Made by a program: the position numbers and the translations under genes. From assembly GCA_003131625.1 (NCBI GenBank), contig PKVY01000062.1:1-54538 (forward strand): a DNA stretch of 54,538 nt. The letters run 5' to 3'. This DNA is from Acidobacterium sp. GTDB taxonomy: Bacteria > Acidobacteriota > Terriglobia > Terriglobales > Acidobacteriaceae. The notes beneath the pieces were generated by a model that was not told the DNA's origin, did no database searches, and saw nothing but the letters and a program-made list of their open reading frames with translations. Positions 5,999-14,216 of this stretch are shown here, piece by piece. Numbering within the stretch: the stretch's first letter is position 1; each line of letters opens with the position of its first letter.

Positions 5999-7651
5999 TT
6001 AGAACTGCGCCAAGTATTGGTGCATCAGCTGCACCGCCATCGAACCTTCGCCCACCGCCGTAGCCGCCCGCTTTACCGAACCGTGCCGCACGTCGCCGGC
6101 CACAAAAACCCCCGGCATCGACGTCTCCAGCAGATACGGCTCCCGATCCTCTTTCCATGTTCGCGGCAGTTGCCCGTCGATCCGCAGGTCCCGCCCCGAC
6201 AGCACAAATCCGTTGGGGTCGCGCATCACCTTCTCCGGCAGCCAGTCTGTCTGCGGAGCCCCCCCGATGAACAGGAATACCGACGACGCCGGCCGCACTT
6301 CTTCCCCCTTGGGGTTCCGGATCTTCACGCTCTCCAGGTGCGTCTCGCCCATCGCTTCCACGACCTCGCTCCGCGTCTCCACCGTTATATTCGATGTTCC
6401 AGCGATCTGATCGATGAGATATTTCGACATGCTCTTTTCGAGCCCGTCCCCGCGCACCAGGATAGTCACCTTTTTGGCCACCCGGGAGAAGTACATCGCC
6501 GCCTGCCCCGCCGAATTGGCCCCTCCCACGACATAGACCAGCTCGTCCTTGCACGACTGCGCCTCGGCCATCGACGCCCCGTAGTACACCCCTGAGCCCG
6601 TCAGCCGCTCGATCCCTGGCGCGTCAATCCGCCGGTAACACACCCCCACCGCGATCAGGCCCACCCTGCACGAAATATCCGCGCCATTCGCCATCTTCAC
6701 CTGCCGGTACTGCCCCTCGCCGTTGATGCTCGACGCCCGCTGCGTGATGAACTCCGCCCCGAATTTCCGCGCCTGATCGTAGGCATCGCGCGCCAGCCGC
6801 TCGCCGCTCACTCCCCGCGGAAAGCCCAGGTAGTTCTCGATTCTCGAGCTGCTGCCCGCCTGCCCTCCTGGAGCTTCAGGCTCCAGGACCAGGGTCTTCA
6901 ATCCCTCTGAAGCGCCATAGACCGCGGCCGCCAGCCCCGCCATGCCCGCGCCCACCACCACCAGATCGTAGAAGTCCTGCGTCGCCTGAGTGCGCAGGCC
7001 CACCCGCTGCGCCAGCTCCTCATCGCCCGGCTGCACCAGCGACGTTCCGTCCTGAAACAGCACTACCGGCAGCTTGCTGTCGTCCACGCCAAACTTTTTC
7101 AGCAGTTCCACGGCCTGATCGTCCCGCTCTGGATCCAGCCACACGTACGGCACCTGGTTCCGCGACAGAAAATTCCGCACCCGGTAATCCCGCAACCCAT
7201 ACCGCGGCCCCACCACGCGGATCCCCTCGAACGGCGCCTTGTATCCCTGGTTCCAGTCTTCCAGCAGATCGTCGAGCACCGGATACAGCCGGGTCTCCGG
7301 CGGATCCCACGGCTTGGTCAGGTAGTAGTGAATCCGCGCCGTGTTGATGGCCCGGATCGCCGCCTCCGTATCCGCATACGCCGTCAGCAGCACTCTGCGC
7401 GCCTGGGGGTAGCTCTCCTGCACCTTCTCCAGCAGCTCCACGCCGGTCATCCCCGGCATCCGCTGGTCGCTGACGATGAGCGCCACTGTGTCTCCGCGCT
7501 CCTTCAGCTGGGCGCACGTGTCCAGCGCCGCCTGCCCCGACCCGGCGCGCAGAATCCGGTAATTCTGCCCGTATTTCCGGCGCAGGTCCTGCACCACGGC
7601 TTCCAGCACGCTGGCGTCGTCGTCGACGGCAAGGATGATCGGCCTGGCCAT
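5999..7651 (-). CDS. Receiver / glutaredoxin-like / thioredoxin-reductase-like fusion
   Basis: The 550-residue protein has three parts. Residues 1-125 are an intact receiver: acidic pocket VDDD at 9-12, phospho-acceptor Asp62 (IVSDQRMPG), Thr90 and Lys113 (LTKPWD). Residues about 143-215 resemble a glutaredoxin fold with the cis-proline turn KLPVVLF, but its CxxC is replaced by GLRD (152-155). Residues 228-550 are a class II thioredoxin-reductase-like flavoprotein with FAD motif VVGAGMAGLAAAVYG, NAD(P) motif VVGGANSAG and C-terminal GVFVAGDVRHG. The redox CxxC there is also gone: YYGASM, with Gly358 and Met361 in place of the cysteines. It probably binds FAD and NAD(P)H but cannot pass electrons through a disulfide. 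GAGGAG 8 bases upstream supports the start. Confidence 0.9.
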   Translation of the reverse strand: MARPIILAVDDDASVLEAVVQDLRRKYGQNYRILRAGSGQAALDTCAQLKERGDTVALIVSDQRMPGMTGVELLEKVQESYPQARRVLLTAYADTEAAIRAINTARIHYYLTKPWDPPETRLYPVLDDLLEDWNQGYKAPFEGIRVVGPRYGLRDYRVRNFLSRNQVPYVWLDPERDDQAVELLKKFGVDDSKLPVVLFQDGTSLVQPGDEELAQRVGLRTQATQDFYDLVVVGAGMAGLAAAVYGASEGLKTLVLEPEAPGGQAGSSSRIENYLGFPRGVSGERLARDAYDQARKFGAEFITQRASSINGEGQYRQVKMANGADISCRVGLIAVGVCYRRIDAPGIERLTGSGVYYGASMAEAQSCKDELVYVVGGANSAGQAAMYFSRVAKKVTILVRGDGLEKSMSKYLIDQIAGTSNITVETRSEVVEAMGETHLESVKIRNPKGEEVRPASSVFLFIGGAPQTDWLPEKVMRDPNGFVLSGRDLRIDGQLPRTWKEDREPYLLETSMPGVFVAGDVRHGSVKRAATAVGEGSMAVQLMHQYLAQF

Positions 7652-8089
7652 ACGCTCTGCTCCTCTTTGGGCTCTGTTACTAAATTACAGGCCCTCGCGG
7701 CTTCCTGCGAATCCCGTCCAGCCGTCCCGAAATGATCCACAGCCCGTTTCGGGCTCTGCCCCGCACCAAAGCCTTCCCTTTGGTTCCAAAAGCTTTCCAT
7801 GAGAGGTGACGTACGTCACAGGACCTTTGCGCAATCGCGAGTTACTTTTGTCCTGAATGATGGAAGGACCCAGGTCATCGACGACATCTTCCGGCCCCAC
7901 ATCCGGAAAGGTCCATCATTCATCCGGCGCCATGCAGTGGTACCCGATGTGTTCAGTTAGAAAACACACGGGGGAATTCTATTCCGTCGGCCCGATGACC
8001 GCATTAGCGCGTTGCTCCAACGTTGAGCGCGCTTGTACTCACCAGTCCTCGGGGTTTCCCGGCGACGCACCATCTTGAGGAAGCGAAAA
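7652..8089. other. Divergent regulatory region rich in dyads
   Basis: The 438-bp gap between two divergent genes holds a CRP-like palindrome (7805-7820), arms GGACCTTT/AAAGGTCC (7821-7828 and 7907-7914), arms TGAATGATGG/CCATCATTCA (7854-7863 and 7913-7922), and a hairpin TTCCGG/CCGGAA (7889-7894 and 7903-7908). On the plus strand a -10-like TACTTT lies about 30 bp from the centre of the CRP-like site, a class II spacing. On the minus strand TGTAAT near 7672 could be the -10 box of the flavoprotein operon. I see no gene here. Confidence 0.5.
7805..7820. promoter_or_regulatory. CRP/FNR-type binding site
   Basis: GGTGA-CGTACG-TCACA matches the CRP consensus TGTGA-N6-TCACA in all but the first base, and its core GTGACGTACGTCAC (7806-7819) is a perfect 14-bp palindrome. 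It lies 154 bp upstream of the flavoprotein ATG and 270 bp upstream of the LuxR-type gene. The Crp protein encoded at 753-1676 carries the SRETVxR recognition helix suited to this half-site; the link is inference. Confidence 0.65.
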
Positions 8090-8746
8090 ATGAACAAGCT
8101 GATTCTCGCTGACAATCAGGCCATCTACAGAGCAGGAACCGCCAAAATCCTCGCCATGGAAGATGACTTCCGCATCATTGCACAGTGCGCGGAGGCCGAC
8201 CGCCTCTATCCTGCCCTTGACACCTTTCGTGGCGCAATCCTCATTTTTGCGTCAGCTCTGAAACTCGACACACAGGCCCTCATCCCGCGCGTGCTCGCCG
8301 CCGGCAGCCGCAGTATCGCCATCGCCGAGAACGGCGAGCCGGTTCAGCCATGGTTCACCGCCGGCGTCAACGGCGCTGCTCACCGCAACGTCACCGGCCC
8401 CGCGCTCATCGAGTGCGTCCGCCACGTCGGTCTCGGTGAGCGCAACGTCCGCGCCGCCGGCATGGATGCTCCCGGCCTCGACGAGGACTCCGTTGGTTCC
8501 CGCGTTCGCGACCGTCTCACTCCCAAGGAGCTGAAGATCGTCGCCCTCATCGTCCAGGGCTGCAAGAACAAGGAGATCGCCGTCCGGCTCAGCACCACGG
8601 AGCAGGTCATCAAGAATTACCTGCGCAGCATCTATGACAAGACCGGGGTCTCCGATCGTCTGGAACTGGCTCTGTTCACCATTCACCATCGCATCCTGGC
8701 CGAGGCCGCGCAGGCGGTCGGCGACCAGATCATGCAGGGTCTCTAG
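8090..8746 (+). CDS. LuxR/NarL-type regulator with degenerate receiver
   Basis: The 218-residue protein has the NarL layout: a receiver-like domain (1-115) and a LuxR helix-turn-helix (about 141-200, RLTPKELKIVALIVQGC then NKEIAVRLSTTEQVIKNYL). The receiver starts well (LILADNQAIYRAG) but the phospho-acceptor position reads ILIFASALK, with Phe53/Ala54 where Asp is expected, and the conserved Lys is not evident. It probably does not respond to phosphorylation in the usual way. The ATG at 8090 follows TTGAGGAAG; the frame continues upstream to 8033 without a ribosome site. It is divergent from the kinase/flavoprotein operon and shares its regulatory region, which suggests a role in that circuit. 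Confidence 0.85.
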   Translation: MNKLILADNQAIYRAGTAKILAMEDDFRIIAQCAEADRLYPALDTFRGAILIFASALKLDTQALIPRVLAAGSRSIAIAENGEPVQPWFTAGVNGAAHRNVTGPALIECVRHVGLGERNVRAAGMDAPGLDEDSVGSRVRDRLTPKELKIVALIVQGCKNKEIAVRLSTTEQVIKNYLRSIYDKTGVSDRLELALFTIHHRILAEAAQAVGDQIMQGL

Positions 8747-9045
8747 AAAAACTGCTTCCTCGCTGATTCGCTTCCTTTGGAGGCGCCGCTGCTCCTCGTG
8801 TGGGCTGCCGCGCCTCCCGATCTCGCGTCAGCGCATGGCTTTGCGGGCTGAAGAACGCTCGTGTGCCCGGTGCTCGGAACTCTGCGCCCTGTTTTTGTGA
8901 TCGCTGATCGCTGATCGTTTGCCGATGCCCTGCGCCGGGTGCTCTGCGCTCGGCTCCTGATCGCTGGCCGCTTGCCGGTGCCCGGTGCTCGGTACCCTGC
9001 GCTCTGTTTTTCTGATCGCTGAACGCTGAGCGCTTTCCCTGCTCC
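8747..9045. other. Intergenic region between two converging genes
   Basis: This 299-bp gap holds no gene that I can support. From 8863 to its end it is made almost completely of imperfect repeats (next entry). No hairpin with a T-run is evident. Confidence 0.5.
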
Positions 9046-9060
9046 CTACTGCTTACTCCC
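8863..9060. repeat. Word-repeat tract with a 55-bp imperfect direct repeat
   Basis: Units at 8863-8917 and 8978-9032 align without gaps over 55 bases with 6 mismatches; a more degenerate copy fills the space between them, giving a period of about 57. Smaller words (CTGATCG, GAACGCTGAGCG, CTCCCTACT) are repeated inside. The tract runs into the 3' end of the P5C dehydrogenase gene, whose last codons (KQGVGSKQ and stop) come from the repeated words. The 16-mer CTGAACGCTGAGCGCT (9019-9034) recurs exactly at 12053-12068. Confidence 0.8.
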
Positions 9061-10656
9061 TACTCCCTGCTTTTCCGCCACTGACTTCGCCTGCGTGAAG
9101 AGATACAAATAATCCGGCCCGCCGGCCTTCGAATCCGTCCCTGACATGTTGAACCCGCCAAACGGATGCGCGCCCACCATCGCCCCCGTGCACTTGCGGT
9201 TGAAGTACAGATTCCCCACGTGGAACTCCCGCCGCGCCTTGTCCAGCTTCACCCGGTCCGTCGAATACACTGCGCCCGTCAGCCCAAACTCCGTGTTGTT
9301 CGCGATCTCCAGGGCGTGATCGAAGTCCCGCGCCCGGATCACCGCCAGCACCGGGCCGAAAATCTCCTCCTGCGCGATCCGCGCTTTCGGCGCAACATCC
9401 GCGATCACCGTCGGCGCAACGTAGTAGCCTTTGTCCGCCGTTTCCACCGCCTTGCCTCCGGCCACCAGCCGCCCTTCCGTCTTCCCAATCTCGGCGTAGT
9501 ACAAAATGCTCTTCATCGCGGCTTCGTTCACCACCGGCCCCAGGTTGCAGTTCTTCGCCGGATCGCCCACCGTCAGCTTCTCCACGCTCTCCCGCAGCCG
9601 CTCCACAAACGCGTCGTAAATCGGCTCCTCGACGATGACTCGCGAGCACGCTGAGCACTTCTGCCCGCTGAACCCGAACGCCGACGCCACCACCCCCGCC
9701 ACCGCTGCGTCGAAATCCGCGTCCGCGCTCACGATGATCGAGTCCTTCCCGCCCATCTCCAGAATCGTCCGCTTGATCCACATCTGTCCCGGCTGCGTCT
9801 TTGCCGCGCGCTCATGAATATCCAGCCCCACGTCCTTCGACCCGGTAAACGCTATGAACCGCGTCTTCGGGTGAGCGACCACCGCATTCCCAAACGACGC
9901 GCCCGACCCTGGACAGAAATTCACAACCCCCGGCGGCAGCCCCGCCTCTTCCAGCACCTCCATAAACCGCGCCGCAATGGTCGGTGAATCGCTCGACGGC
10001 TTCAGCACGACCGTGTTGCCCGTCACGATCGACGCCGCCGTCATCCCCGCCATGATCGCGAACGGGAAATTCCACGGCGAGATCACTGCGCCCACCCCCA
10101 GCGGGAGGTACAGCAGCTCATCGTGCTCGCCTGCAAGCTGGATCGGCGTCGTGGCCCCGGCGAGCCGGCGCGCCTCGCGCGCGTAGAACTCAAGGAAGTC
10201 GATCGTCTCGCCCACATCGGCGTCGGCCTCGGCCCAGTTCTTGCCCACCTCGTAGGTCAGCCACGCGCAGAAATCGAACTTCCGCTCGCGGATCAGCTCC
10301 GCCGTACCCAGCAGCAGCGACGCGCGCTCCTCCGCGGCCACAAACCGCCACGTCTCGAACGCCTGCAGCGCCGCCTGCACCGCCTGCTCGGCATGCTCCG
10401 CGCCGGCCTTCTGGTGCAGCCCGACCAGCTGCGACGGCCGCGCCGGGTTGCGCGACTCAATCTTCCCGCTGGTCTTCACCCGCTCCCCGCCAATAATCAG
10501 CGGATACTCATGCCCCAGCCGGTCGCCGACGCGCTCCAGCGCCTCGCGCATCGCCTGAGCGTTGTGATGCTGAGAAAAATCGATGAACGGCTCATTCCGG
10601 AACGCGCCCTTCGGCGCACGCGGCAGGATCACGGTGGGTTGCGTTGCAGTCGCCAT
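9046..10656 (-). CDS. pruA: L-glutamate gamma-semialdehyde (P5C) dehydrogenase
   Basis: The 536-residue protein is an NAD-dependent aldehyde dehydrogenase of the 1-pyrroline-5-carboxylate group, the second step of proline breakdown to glutamate. The catalytic Cys lies in FSGQKCSACSRVIVEE, the general base Glu in ILEMGGKDS, the NAD site in SPWNFPFAIM and FTGSKDVG; the N-terminal block IIGGERVKTSGKIESRNPA is typical of PruA/RocA. A proline dehydrogenase is not next to it. The C-terminal residues KQGVGSKQ are read from the neighbouring repeat tract, so the natural end of the protein has probably been replaced or extended. It is divergent from the transglycosylase gene across 85 bp containing GCGC-A6-GCGC. 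Confidence 0.92.
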   Translation of the reverse strand: MATATQPTVILPRAPKGAFRNEPFIDFSQHHNAQAMREALERVGDRLGHEYPLIIGGERVKTSGKIESRNPARPSQLVGLHQKAGAEHAEQAVQAALQAFETWRFVAAEERASLLLGTAELIRERKFDFCAWLTYEVGKNWAEADADVGETIDFLEFYAREARRLAGATTPIQLAGEHDELLYLPLGVGAVISPWNFPFAIMAGMTAASIVTGNTVVLKPSSDSPTIAARFMEVLEEAGLPPGVVNFCPGSGASFGNAVVAHPKTRFIAFTGSKDVGLDIHERAAKTQPGQMWIKRTILEMGGKDSIIVSADADFDAAVAGVVASAFGFSGQKCSACSRVIVEEPIYDAFVERLRESVEKLTVGDPAKNCNLGPVVNEAAMKSILYYAEIGKTEGRLVAGGKAVETADKGYYVAPTVIADVAPKARIAQEEIFGPVLAVIRARDFDHALEIANNTEFGLTGAVYSTDRVKLDKARREFHVGNLYFNRKCTGAMVGAHPFGGFNMSGTDSKAGGPDYLYLFTQAKSVAEKQGVGSKQ

Positions 10657-10741
10657 AACCCTGCTAGTTTAGTTCAATTCGCCGCAGCGCAAAAAAGCGC
10701 GAGTTTTCTGACCGGGAGCACCCACACCATTATTCTGAAGT

Positions 10742-11554
10742 GTGACCGAAGCGCCCGACACACGCCCAGGAATTCTTCCGACGGAAGCGCCGGAGGAATC
10801 CCCCAGCACTCCTCCGGCCAAAACGCCCGACACAAGGCCGGGCACTCCCTCTCTGCGGAAGGGTTTTCTCCGGCTCCTCGCCTTCCGGCCCCTCACCTTC
10901 CGATCCGTGTTTCTCTGGCTTGCCATCGGCGTCGCGCTTTTTTGGTCGCTCGCCGCGCTCACTCTCGTGGCCGCCCGGTGGATCGACCCGCCGACTACCG
11001 CCGTGCAATTCGAGCGCCGCCTCGAGGCCTGGATTCACAACAAGCCGTATCGCGACCGCTGCCAGTTCGTGCCGCTCCGCCAAATCTCGCCCGATCTCCA
11101 GCACGCGGTCATCGCCGCCGAGGACGCCCGCTTCTATCAGCACCATGGATTCGACTGGCACCAGATCCAGATCGACGCCCAGGACGATATGGAAGGCGGC
11201 CGCGTGCGCGGAGCTTCCACCCTGACGCAGCAACTCGTAAAGAACCTCTTCTTCGGAACCGGCCGCTCCCTCCTGCGCAAGGGCGCGGAGGCCACGCTGG
11301 TACCGGTGGCCGAATTCGTCCTCGGCAAGCAGCGCATTCTCGAGCTCTACCTCAACGTGGTCGAATGGGGCCCCGGCATTTATGGCGCGGAGTCCGCGTC
11401 TCGCGCCTGGTACGGAACCTCCGCCCGCAATATCGACCGCGAACAGGGGGCACGACTCGCCGCGATTCTGCCCGCTCCCCTCCGGCGACGGCCTCAGCGC
11501 ATGAACCACTACAGCGCGCTCATCCTGGATCGGATGGACCAGATGGGTTGGTAA
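10742..11554 (+). CDS. mtgA: Monofunctional peptidoglycan glycosyltransferase (GT51)
   Basis: This 270-residue inner-membrane protein polymerises lipid II into glycan strands on the outer face. A Pro-rich cytoplasmic head (1-55) is followed by one membrane helix (about 59-81, VFLWLAIGVALFWSLAAL) and a GT51 domain with the catalytic Glu in AVIAAEDARFYQHHG, the motif GASTLTQQLVKNLF, and KQRILELYLNVVEWG. The length suits MtgA; there is no transpeptidase domain. The start is a GTG at 10742 with no strong ribosome site, so a slightly later start is possible. Confidence 0.9.
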   Translation: MTEAPDTRPGILPTEAPEESPSTPPAKTPDTRPGTPSLRKGFLRLLAFRPLTFRSVFLWLAIGVALFWSLAALTLVAARWIDPPTTAVQFERRLEAWIHNKPYRDRCQFVPLRQISPDLQHAVIAAEDARFYQHHGFDWHQIQIDAQDDMEGGRVRGASTLTQQLVKNLFFGTGRSLLRKGAEATLVPVAEFVLGKQRILELYLNVVEWGPGIYGAESASRAWYGTSARNIDREQGARLAAILPAPLRRRPQRMNHYSALILDRMDQMGW

Positions 11555-11617
11555 TCGCGCGCGTTTCCTGCCCTTGCGGATCAGCGCGGCATCATTTCCG
11601 GGCTATTCTGAACCTGC

Positions 11618-12019
11618 ATGCCCAGCCCACGGCAACGCGTCAGGCCCGCGCGAAAAACGCCGCCTCACCCCTTTGTTCTGGAAGCGCTGGCGCCACTCGA
11701 ACCGGAAGTCCGCCGCCTGTTTTCCGGATACGCCGTCTACGTCGGCGACCGGATCGTCTGCATGCTGCGCGATCACGCCAAATCCCCGCAGGACAACGGT
11801 GTCTGGCTCGTCCTGTCGGAATCCGTTAACGCGGGCGATAAGGCCCTCCGCCAGGAATTCCCCTCGCTTCGTCCCATCGAAATGCTGGGCAGCAAAATCT
11901 CTCACTGGCTGGTCATTCCCAGTGACAGCCCCACCTTTGAAGAGGAAGCGCTGCACGCCTGCGATCGGCTCCTGCATCACGATGCGCGATTCGGCCGCGT
12001 TCCGAAGTCGCATCGCTAA
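11618..12019 (+). CDS. TfoX N-terminal-domain-like protein
   Basis: The 133-residue protein has a region VRRLFSGYAVYVGDRIVCML that resembles the TfoX_N core (FGGYGLYVDGxxFAL), followed by a segment with GVWLVLSES and a C-terminal helix EEALHACDRLLHHD. TfoX-N proteins include competence regulators and many small proteins of unknown role; nothing here tells which. A basic, Pro-rich head (residues 1-18) precedes it. It converges with msrA; the space between them contains one of the word-repeat tracts. The family call is by eye. Confidence 0.6.
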   Translation: MPSPRQRVRPARKTPPHPFVLEALAPLEPEVRRLFSGYAVYVGDRIVCMLRDHAKSPQDNGVWLVLSESVNAGDKALRQEFPSLRPIEMLGSKISHWLVIPSDSPTFEEEALHACDRLLHHDARFGRVPKSHR

Positions 12020-12049
12020 AATGGCGCCCGAGATTCGCGCGGGGTCCTT

Positions 12050-12085
12050 CTCCTGAACGCTGAGCGCTGTACGCTGAGCGCTCGT
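12050..12085. repeat. Short word-repeat tract
   Basis: The words GAACGCTGAGCGCT and TACGCTGAGCGCT follow one another between two converging genes. CTGAACGCTGAGCGCT (12053-12068) is identical to 9019-9034 in another intergenic tract. Confidence 0.7.
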
Positions 12086-12087
12086 CT

Positions 12088-12768
12088 TCAATGTCCCTTG
12101 TAGTCGACGAACAGCTCCGGGAACTGCTGCTTCAGCGCCTCGACCTTCGGCCGATCGCACACCAGAATGTACGGATTGTCCGGATTGTGCAGCGCGTAGT
12201 CCTGGTGATAATCCTCAGCGCGATAAAACGCTACGAGCGGAGTCACATCGGTCACAATCGGCTTCGGGAAGACCTTCGCTGCATCGAGCTGCGCAATGTA
12301 CGCCTGGGCAATTCGCTTCTGGTCGCCGTTCGCGTAGAAAATCACCGACCGATACGAAGTCCCAACGTCAGGACCCTGACGATTGAGCTGCGTGGGATCG
12401 TGCGCCACGGAGAAGAAGATCCGCAGCAGCTGGCCGTACGTGATCTTCGACGGATCGTAGACCACCTCAACCGACTCAGCATGACCGGTGGTTTCGGTCG
12501 TCACCTGATCGTAGGTCGCCGTTTCCGCCGAACCGCCGGAATAGCCGACGGTGGTCGAGAGCACGCCTTTCACGCGCTCAAATACGCTCTGCGTTCCCCA
12601 AAAGCAGCCGCCGGCAAAAACGGCCTTCTCTTTTCCGGATTTCACCGCCAGCGCAACATCGGCGTTGGCCGCAGGAATCGGCGCTCGACCGGCAGCCGAC
12701 GCCGAACAGGCAGCAAGAGAGAGCAGGCATGCGACGGCCAAAGAAGAACGCAGCAGACGAGCAAGCAT
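12088..12768 (-). CDS. msrA: Peptide methionine-(S)-S-oxide reductase, lipoprotein form
   Basis: This 226-residue protein reduces methionine-S-sulfoxide in oxidised proteins. The catalytic site is GGCFWGTQ (Cys55), followed by the family blocks TTVGYSGG, TGHAESVEVVYDP and RAEDYHQDY. The N-terminus is a signal peptide with a lipobox (LLSLAAC, Cys21), so it should be anchored in the envelope, unlike the cytoplasmic E. coli enzyme. Resolving cysteines typical of the E. coli tail are not in the usual place; Cys at VCDRP is a candidate. GGAGG lies 9 bases upstream. Its position next to the YceI/cytochrome-like genes suggests a common envelope oxidative-stress theme, though a 72-bp gap separates them. 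Confidence 0.93.
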   Translation of the reverse strand: MLARLLRSSLAVACLLSLAACSASAAGRAPIPAANADVALAVKSGKEKAVFAGGCFWGTQSVFERVKGVLSTTVGYSGGSAETATYDQVTTETTGHAESVEVVYDPSKITYGQLLRIFFSVAHDPTQLNRQGPDVGTSYRSVIFYANGDQKRIAQAYIAQLDAAKVFPKPIVTDVTPLVAFYRAEDYHQDYALHNPDNPYILVCDRPKVEALKQQFPELFVDYKGH

Positions 12769-12840
12769 GGAACCGAACCTCCAATCCAGCTTCTCATGAG
12801 ACGCAATTCTGGAAGAAGGGATAGGCCGTTCGGGAAGCAG

Positions 12841-13386
12841 CTACATCGGACGCCAGGTGGCGTCGACGGTGACGGGAATCTCGTTGCGGATGGGAACCGT
12901 CAGGAACGACGGCCGATCGATCTTGAAATCGGAGCACGTAGCCGGAACCGTTCCGGTAATTTCGACGTCAGTGCCATGCATCGTGCGCTGCAGCGGCACG
13001 TGGCTGTAATGGACCGTCTGACCGGCGAACTGAATCTCGAGATCGGCATCGATCGTCGCCGCGTCGAGCGACGACTGCGCCAGATGCGTGCGCACGATCA
13101 CCATAGGAAACTGCGCGCCGCGCACCGTCTGCATCACGTGCAGGTCGCGATTGCTGTCGCCGGAATCGAAAGTCCTGAGCGGGACCGCAATCAGAAAATC
13201 GCAGCCTGCAGCACTGCAGTTGCCTTTACCTTTGGCGTCGTGACTCGTGCCGTCGACTTCATGCACCGGATGCGTGATGTGCCAGGAAAGCGTGGATTGA
13301 ACGAGAACCCATTGACTCGGAGCATTGCTTTGCGCTGGAACGGACAGCGGCAACGCGATGAGGAGCAAGGCGATAGCAGACTTCAT
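12841..13386 (-). CDS. YceI-family periplasmic protein
   Basis: The 181-residue protein has a signal peptide (MKSAIALLLIALPLSVPAQS) and a YceI-like beta-barrel pattern: alternating strands with SWHITHPVHEVDGTS near the start, LRTFDSGDSNRDLHV in the middle, and FKIDRPSFLTVPIRNEI at the end. Members bind isoprenoid chains such as quinones in an extended barrel. Its ATG overlaps the stop of the upstream membrane-protein gene (ATGA), so both are coupled. In E. coli yceI lies beside yceJ, a cytochrome b561 homologue, and the same pairing seems to hold here. The frame is open farther upstream, but the signal peptide fixes the start at 13386. Confidence 0.85.
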   Translation of the reverse strand: MKSAIALLLIALPLSVPAQSNAPSQWVLVQSTLSWHITHPVHEVDGTSHDAKGKGNCSAAGCDFLIAVPLRTFDSGDSNRDLHVMQTVRGAQFPMVIVRTHLAQSSLDAATIDADLEIQFAGQTVHYSHVPLQRTMHGTDVEITGTVPATCSDFKIDRPSFLTVPIRNEIPVTVDATWRPM

Positions 13387-14216
13387 CGCTTTTCCCAGAA
13401 TTTCAGATGAAGCGGCCATGAGACGGCGATGATCGAAGCGCCGTACGCTCCAACTGTGGTCCACGCAACGTAAGAATGCGCCGAAGCGATGCCGTGAACT
13501 TTCTGGCCGTTGTTCTCCTGGCTGAGCGCCATACCACCGAGAATCGGTGTAAGGATCATGCCAGGAGCATGAATCCACACCAGGTCGCGATGCAGCTTGA
13601 TCGCGCCTTTGGGCTTCACGCCCGGAATTCTCGGAGCGGCGATCGCGTAGTACGCCGTGAAGCCGTACAGCACTGCCGTGCCCGCACCAAGGGCGGCATG
13701 CAGATCGACAGCACCAGAGCTGGGCGCGATCGGTGGACCAGTGGGATCGGCTCGGTTGCGTTTGGCTTTCGCGCCGCCGGCAACGATCACCGTGGCGCAC
13801 AGCGGAACGACGGTGACGAGACCCAGCGTCTGATGGACCTTAAGGTCGTGCGTTCGCTGATTGAGTTTCCGCTGCAGATCGGCGTTGGCCAGGGTCTGTT
13901 GCGGCGTAAAGCCGAGATCGCCAAGGGTAGGAGCGTTGCCAGGCTGCGGTTGGTTTGGTTTTTGATTCGGATTCTGGGTTTGCGTCTGGCTCTGGCTTTG
14001 GTTCTGACTCTGCGGCGTAGTGTTCTGGCCGTCAGTGGGAATGGGAGCATCCGGAAGTTCCATCACACTGGACGAAACGAAGGACGAACTGGCTGGTGCG
14101 GGACTGCTGGAGGAAATGACGGGAGGATTACTGGAAGCTTGCGCAAATGTCATCAACGGAACCATGATCACACAGGAAAACGCGATGGCGGTTTTTCCTG
14201 GAGCGGTTCCTCTCAA
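13383..14216 (-). CDS. Membrane protein, possible cytochrome b561-like
   Basis: The 277-residue protein has an N-terminal signal-like helix, a Ser/Pro then Gln/Asn-rich low-complexity linker (about residues 35-92), and four membrane helices (about 128-148, 171-190, 213-232, 245-268). Histidines sit near the ends of several helices (LKVHQTLG, VDLHAALG, LHRDLVWIHAPG, KVHGIASAHSYVAW), a layout that suggests heme b binding as in cytochrome b561 proteins. That function is inference, supported by the translationally coupled YceI gene. The start is probably TTG at 14216 with AGGAAGG 10 bases upstream; no ATG with a better ribosome site exists before the signal helix. Confidence 0.6.
   Translation of the reverse strand: MRGTAPGKTAIAFSCVIMVPLMTFAQASSNPPVISSSSPAPASSSFVSSSVMELPDAPIPTDGQNTTPQSQNQSQSQTQTQNPNQKPNQPQPGNAPTLGDLGFTPQQTLANADLQRKLNQRTHDLKVHQTLGLVTVVPLCATVIVAGGAKAKRNRADPTGPPIAPSSGAVDLHAALGAGTAVLYGFTAYYAIAAPRIPGVKPKGAIKLHRDLVWIHAPGMILTPILGGMALSQENNGQKVHGIASAHSYVAWTTVGAYGASIIAVSWPLHLKFWEKR

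Noticed and set aside
10123-11829. A 568-codon plus-strand frame across pruA and mtgA
   Set aside because: It reads antisense to pruA and out of frame through mtgA; both of those are clear.
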